From Actinomadura rupiterrae (GTDB lineage: Bacteria; Actinomycetota; Actinomycetes; Streptosporangiales; Streptosporangiaceae): a DNA stretch of 64,000 nt. The notes beneath the pieces were generated by a model that saw only the letters and a program-made list of their open reading frames with translations, did no database searches and was not told the origin of the DNA. The stretch's first letter is position 1, and each line of letters opens with the position of its first letter. The DNA is taken from assembly GCF_024172125.1 (NCBI RefSeq), contig NZ_JAMZEA010000004.1, positions 744,001-808,000 on the forward strand, given 5' to 3'. The position numbers and the translations under genes were made by a program. This document shows, piece by piece, positions 61,424 through 64,000 of the stretch.

Positions 61424-63883
61424 ATGGGGCTACCGGGGGCGAGACTCCCCACACCGCGTCCGGCCTTGGCCGCTGTCCTGCTGGTTCTCGCCGCCACCGG
61501 CCTCCTGCTCGGCCTCCCGGCGCCGTCCGCGCAGGCCGCCGCGCCGGGCCAGGGCCCGAGCGCGGCCTCGAACGCGGGCTCGAACGCCGGTTCGGACACC
61601 GCCGGCCGCGGCGCCCTCGCCCTGCGCGCCCCGTCCGCTCCCGGACACGACGCCCCTGCACAGACCACCTCTGAACAGACCGCCCCCGGACAGGCCGCCT
61701 CCGGACAGGCCGCCCCTGGGCGGGACGTTCCGTCCGTTCCCGGGCACGACGCGCCGACCGGACGCGTCGTGCTCGTCGGCGTGGACGGCCTGATGTGGAC
61801 CGACATCACCGCCTCCCGCACCCCCACGCTGTGGAAACTCGCGGGTCAGGGCGGCGCCGGGGCGATGACGGTCCGGACGACCCAGCCGTACACCTGCCCC
61901 ACCGACGGATGGCTGACGGTCTCCGCCGGCCAGCGGTCGCGGCTGAAGGACGCGGACTGCGTCCTGCCGTCCAACCCGGTGCTGCCGGGCGCCCCGGTCC
62001 CGGCCGGGTCGCCCGCCCCGGCGCAGGGCGGCGCGCTGGCTCCCGGCTGGCCCAGGATAGTCAAGGACAATTCCGACTCGTCCTACCACGCCAAGCCGGG
62101 GCTGCTCGGCGAGACCGCGCACCGGAACGGGCTCTGCACGACGGCGATCGGCCCCGGCGCGGTCTACGGCCTCGCCGACCGGTCCGGACGCGTCGACCAC
62201 TACGTGGCCGGAACCGACCGCGCGACGCAGGCCGACTGGTCGCGCTGCCCGCTGACGGCCGTGGAGATCGACGACGTGTTCCGCGCCTACCTCACCGCGG
62301 GGGTGGACGCGAAGGGCGTGCAGGTCCCGGTGAAGCCCGCCGACCGGGCGCGCGCCGCGTCCGCGGCCGACCGGCGGGTGGCGCAGGTCCTCGCGGGCGT
62401 CCCGGCGGGCACGACCGTCCTGCTGGCCGGAATGTCCGACAACGGGCCGAAGCCGCACCTGCGCGTGGCGCTCGCCACCGGGCCCGGCTTCTCCGGCTCG
62501 TCCTACCTGTACTCGGACGCGACGCGGCAGAAGGCGCTGGTCACGCTGACCGACGTCACGTCCACGATGATGCAGGCCGTGCGGCTGACCGAGCCGTCGG
62601 ACGCGGTCGGCTCCCCGTTCCGGACGCGCCCGACCGGTGACAAGACCGCCCGGAAGGTCGAGATCCTGACGGACGAGGAGGTCGCCGGGCAGGCGATCCG
62701 GCGCGTCCAGGGCGGGTTCCTGTCCACGCTCGCGGGCGTGCAGCTCGTCGTTTACGTGATCGCGGGGCTGGCGCTGCGGCGGCGCTGGCGCGGGCCGTCC
62801 ACGCGGCGGCGCATCCTCGCCGGGACGCGCGCGGTCGCGCTGGTCGGCGCGTCCGTGCCCGGGGCGTCGTTCCTGGCCGGGGTGTTCCCGTGGTGGAAGG
62901 CGCCGCACACGACGCCGGTCCTGGTCGCGACCGTGCTGGCGATCAGCGTGGCGATGGCGGCGGTGGTGCTCGCCGGGCCCTGGCGGCGGACGGTCGTCCT
63001 GCCCGTCCTGATCGTCGCGGGCATCACGGCGGCGACGCTGGGCCTGGACGTGATGACCGGCTCGCACCTCCAGATGAACTCGTTCCTCGGCTACACCGCC
63101 GTCGTCGCGGGCCGTTTCTACGGGTTCGGCAACCAGGCGTTCGCGCTGTTCGCGGCGGCCATGGTGCTGTCGGCGGCCTGGCTCGCCGGGTTCCCGCTGC
63201 GGCGCGGGCACCGCTGGTGGGCCGTCGCGGTCGTGGCCGTCGTCGGGCTCGCCGCGATCGCGCTGGACGGCGGGCCGATGTGGGGCGCCGACTTCGGCGG
63301 CGTGCTCGCGTTCGTCCCGACGTTCGCGCTGCTCGGCCTGATGGTGTCCGGACGGCGCGTGTCGCTGGTGAAGCTCGGCCTGTTCTGCGTGGCGGGCGCG
63401 GCGGCGGTGCTGCTGCTGTCCTTCCTGAACTCGCGCAGCTCGCATCCGACGCATATGGGCAAGTTCTGGAACGACCTGGTCGGCGGCCACGCCTGGTCGG
63501 TCGTCTCCCGCAAGCTCGACTCGATGCTCGGAAGCCTGGCGTTCTGGCCGGTCACGCTGCTGGTCGCGGCCGGAATCGTGCTGCTGTACCTCGTCCTCGC
63601 CCGGCCCTCGCGGTTCCGGTGGACGACGGCGCTGACCTCGACCTACGCGCGGGCGGAGACCATGCGGCCCGCGCTGGTCTGCGCGCTGACCGTCGGGGTG
63701 ATCGGCACGCTGGCGAACGACTCGGGCGTGATCATCCTGATGGTGGTGCTCGTGCTGACCGTCCCGCTGTTCATCGCGGCGGCGGCGCGCTCCCTCGCGC
63801 TGGACGACCAGGACCGCCCGGACGCCGCCGGCGAGCCGTCCACAGAGCCCACGCCAGCAAAGCCGTCAAAAGCGCAGGGATAG
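61424..63883 (+). CDS. Large membrane protein with alkaline-phosphatase-like external domain
   Basis: 819 residues from ATG 61424. A signal/anchor helix (LAAVLLVLAATGLLLGLPAP) precedes a low-complexity stretch (GQGPSAASNAGSNAG, then EQTAPGQAASGQAAPG) and an external domain (about 110-430) beginning RVVLVGVDGLMWTDITASRT, resembling the entry strand of alkaline-phosphatase/phosphodiesterase folds, with a Thr or Ser in place of a classic nucleophile uncertain. From about 435, ten or more membrane helices follow. Homologues in mycelial actinomycetes are uncharacterised. A TACCCT box 8 nt before the ATG suggests a leaderless transcript. Confidence 0.8.
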   Translation: MGLPGARLPTPRPALAAVLLVLAATGLLLGLPAPSAQAAAPGQGPSAASNAGSNAGSDTAGRGALALRAPSAPGHDAPAQTTSEQTAPGQAASGQAAPGRDVPSVPGHDAPTGRVVLVGVDGLMWTDITASRTPTLWKLAGQGGAGAMTVRTTQPYTCPTDGWLTVSAGQRSRLKDADCVLPSNPVLPGAPVPAGSPAPAQGGALAPGWPRIVKDNSDSSYHAKPGLLGETAHRNGLCTTAIGPGAVYGLADRSGRVDHYVAGTDRATQADWSRCPLTAVEIDDVFRAYLTAGVDAKGVQVPVKPADRARAASAADRRVAQVLAGVPAGTTVLLAGMSDNGPKPHLRVALATGPGFSGSSYLYSDATRQKALVTLTDVTSTMMQAVRLTEPSDAVGSPFRTRPTGDKTARKVEILTDEEVAGQAIRRVQGGFLSTLAGVQLVVYVIAGLALRRRWRGPSTRRRILAGTRAVALVGASVPGASFLAGVFPWWKAPHTTPVLVATVLAISVAMAAVVLAGPWRRTVVLPVLIVAGITAATLGLDVMTGSHLQMNSFLGYTAVVAGRFYGFGNQAFALFAAAMVLSAAWLAGFPLRRGHRWWAVAVVAVVGLAAIALDGGPMWGADFGGVLAFVPTFALLGLMVSGRRVSLVKLGLFCVAGAAAVLLLSFLNSRSSHPTHMGKFWNDLVGGHAWSVVSRKLDSMLGSLAFWPVTLLVAAGIVLLYLVLARPSRFRWTTALTSTYARAETMRPALVCALTVGVIGTLANDSGVIILMVVLVLTVPLFIAAAARSLALDDQDRPDAAGEPSTEPTPAKPSKAQG

Positions 63884-64000
63884 CCCCGGACCGGACGACG
63901 CTGATCAGCCAGTGCAGATCGTCCGGCAGCCCGGCGGGCTCCGGGCCGCGCGCGGGCAGGTAGGCGAGCGAGAGCGCCGTGGTGTGCGCGAGCAGCAGGT
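63771..64000 (-). CDS. Partial membrane-protein gene, C-terminal end only
   Basis: The frame runs off the window edge. It encodes LLLAHTTALSLAYLPARGPE, a predicted helix LISVVRSGAIPALLTALLAW, and an Arg/Pro-rich tail ending at 63771. It overlaps the 3' end of the rightward membrane-protein gene by 113 bp, which is long for convergent genes, so the true stop could be artefactual; the hydrophobic core is nevertheless protein-like. Function unknown. Confidence 0.45.
   Translation of the reverse strand, partial: LLLAHTTALSLAYLPARGPEPAGLPDDLHWLISVVRSGAIPALLTALLAWALWTARRRRPGGPGRPARGSAPPPR

Overview
High-GC actinobacterial chromosome segment. The base composition, frequent GTG/TTG starts, the bacterial proteasome activator (Bpa), several ECF and SigE-family sigma factors and the serS/pheA/DUF4446 neighbourhood point to a mycelial actinomycete. 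A Streptosporangiales or Actinomadura-like host is my inference; no taxonomic marker was searched. No phage, insertion sequence, CRISPR array or secondary-metabolite cluster is visible.

Layout. 0-4.8 kb: a membrane-tethered XRE regulator, a NarL-type two-component system, and divergently an ABC ATPase with an odd repeat tail, overlapping its FtsX-type permease (to 7.1 kb). 7.2-12.4 kb: MDR oxidoreductase, XRE regulator, a Gly/Tyr-rich small protein and an araC-eamA-isochorismatase operon. 12.9-22.2 kb: acyl-CoA dehydrogenase, a fused indolepyruvate ferredoxin oxidoreductase with a divergent Lrp regulator, a 1.2 kb gene-free minisatellite stretch, and a class III cyclase divergent from a MerR regulator. 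22.4-32.2 kb: a sigma/anti-sigma-like fusion, a DUF1906 glycosidase-like protein, DUF4234, an acyl-CoA ligase, a SigE-family sigma factor, and a split double-psi-barrel protein coupled to a MauE-like membrane protein. 32.1-39.4 kb: an ORC-like AAA+ ATPase beside an ordered 10-bp motif array, pirin/MarR, an M15 peptidase lipoprotein, AlaX, tRNA-Ser. 39.5-46.8 kb: ParA/MinD-like ATPase, quinone reductase, Bpa, HAD phosphatase, secreted tyrosine phosphatase, serS. 47-58.2 kb: four secreted paralogues rich in Ig-like repeats, interleaved with a methyltransferase, a DHFR-like protein, a sigma factor and a FUSC exporter. 58.3-64 kb: pheA, DUF4446, a GT87 mannosyltransferase-like protein and a large membrane protein.

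Most notable. (1) The four Ig-like paralogues share an upstream element, GTAAACC-N16-CGTC(C/T)TCTCC, with identical 16-nt spacing and 29-34 nt from the start codon; it looks like one ECF-type promoter. (2) An 811-residue protein joins an ECF sigma factor to an HxxxCxxC motif, a membrane segment and an external beta domain. (3) The AAA+ ATPase gene is flanked by four exact CTCTCTAGCG motifs at 67-70 bp intervals (two direct, two inverted) plus CCGTAGA repeats on both sides. (4) Short tandem arrays repeatedly begin exactly at stop codons. (5) Repeat-coded linkers sit inside otherwise conserved proteins.
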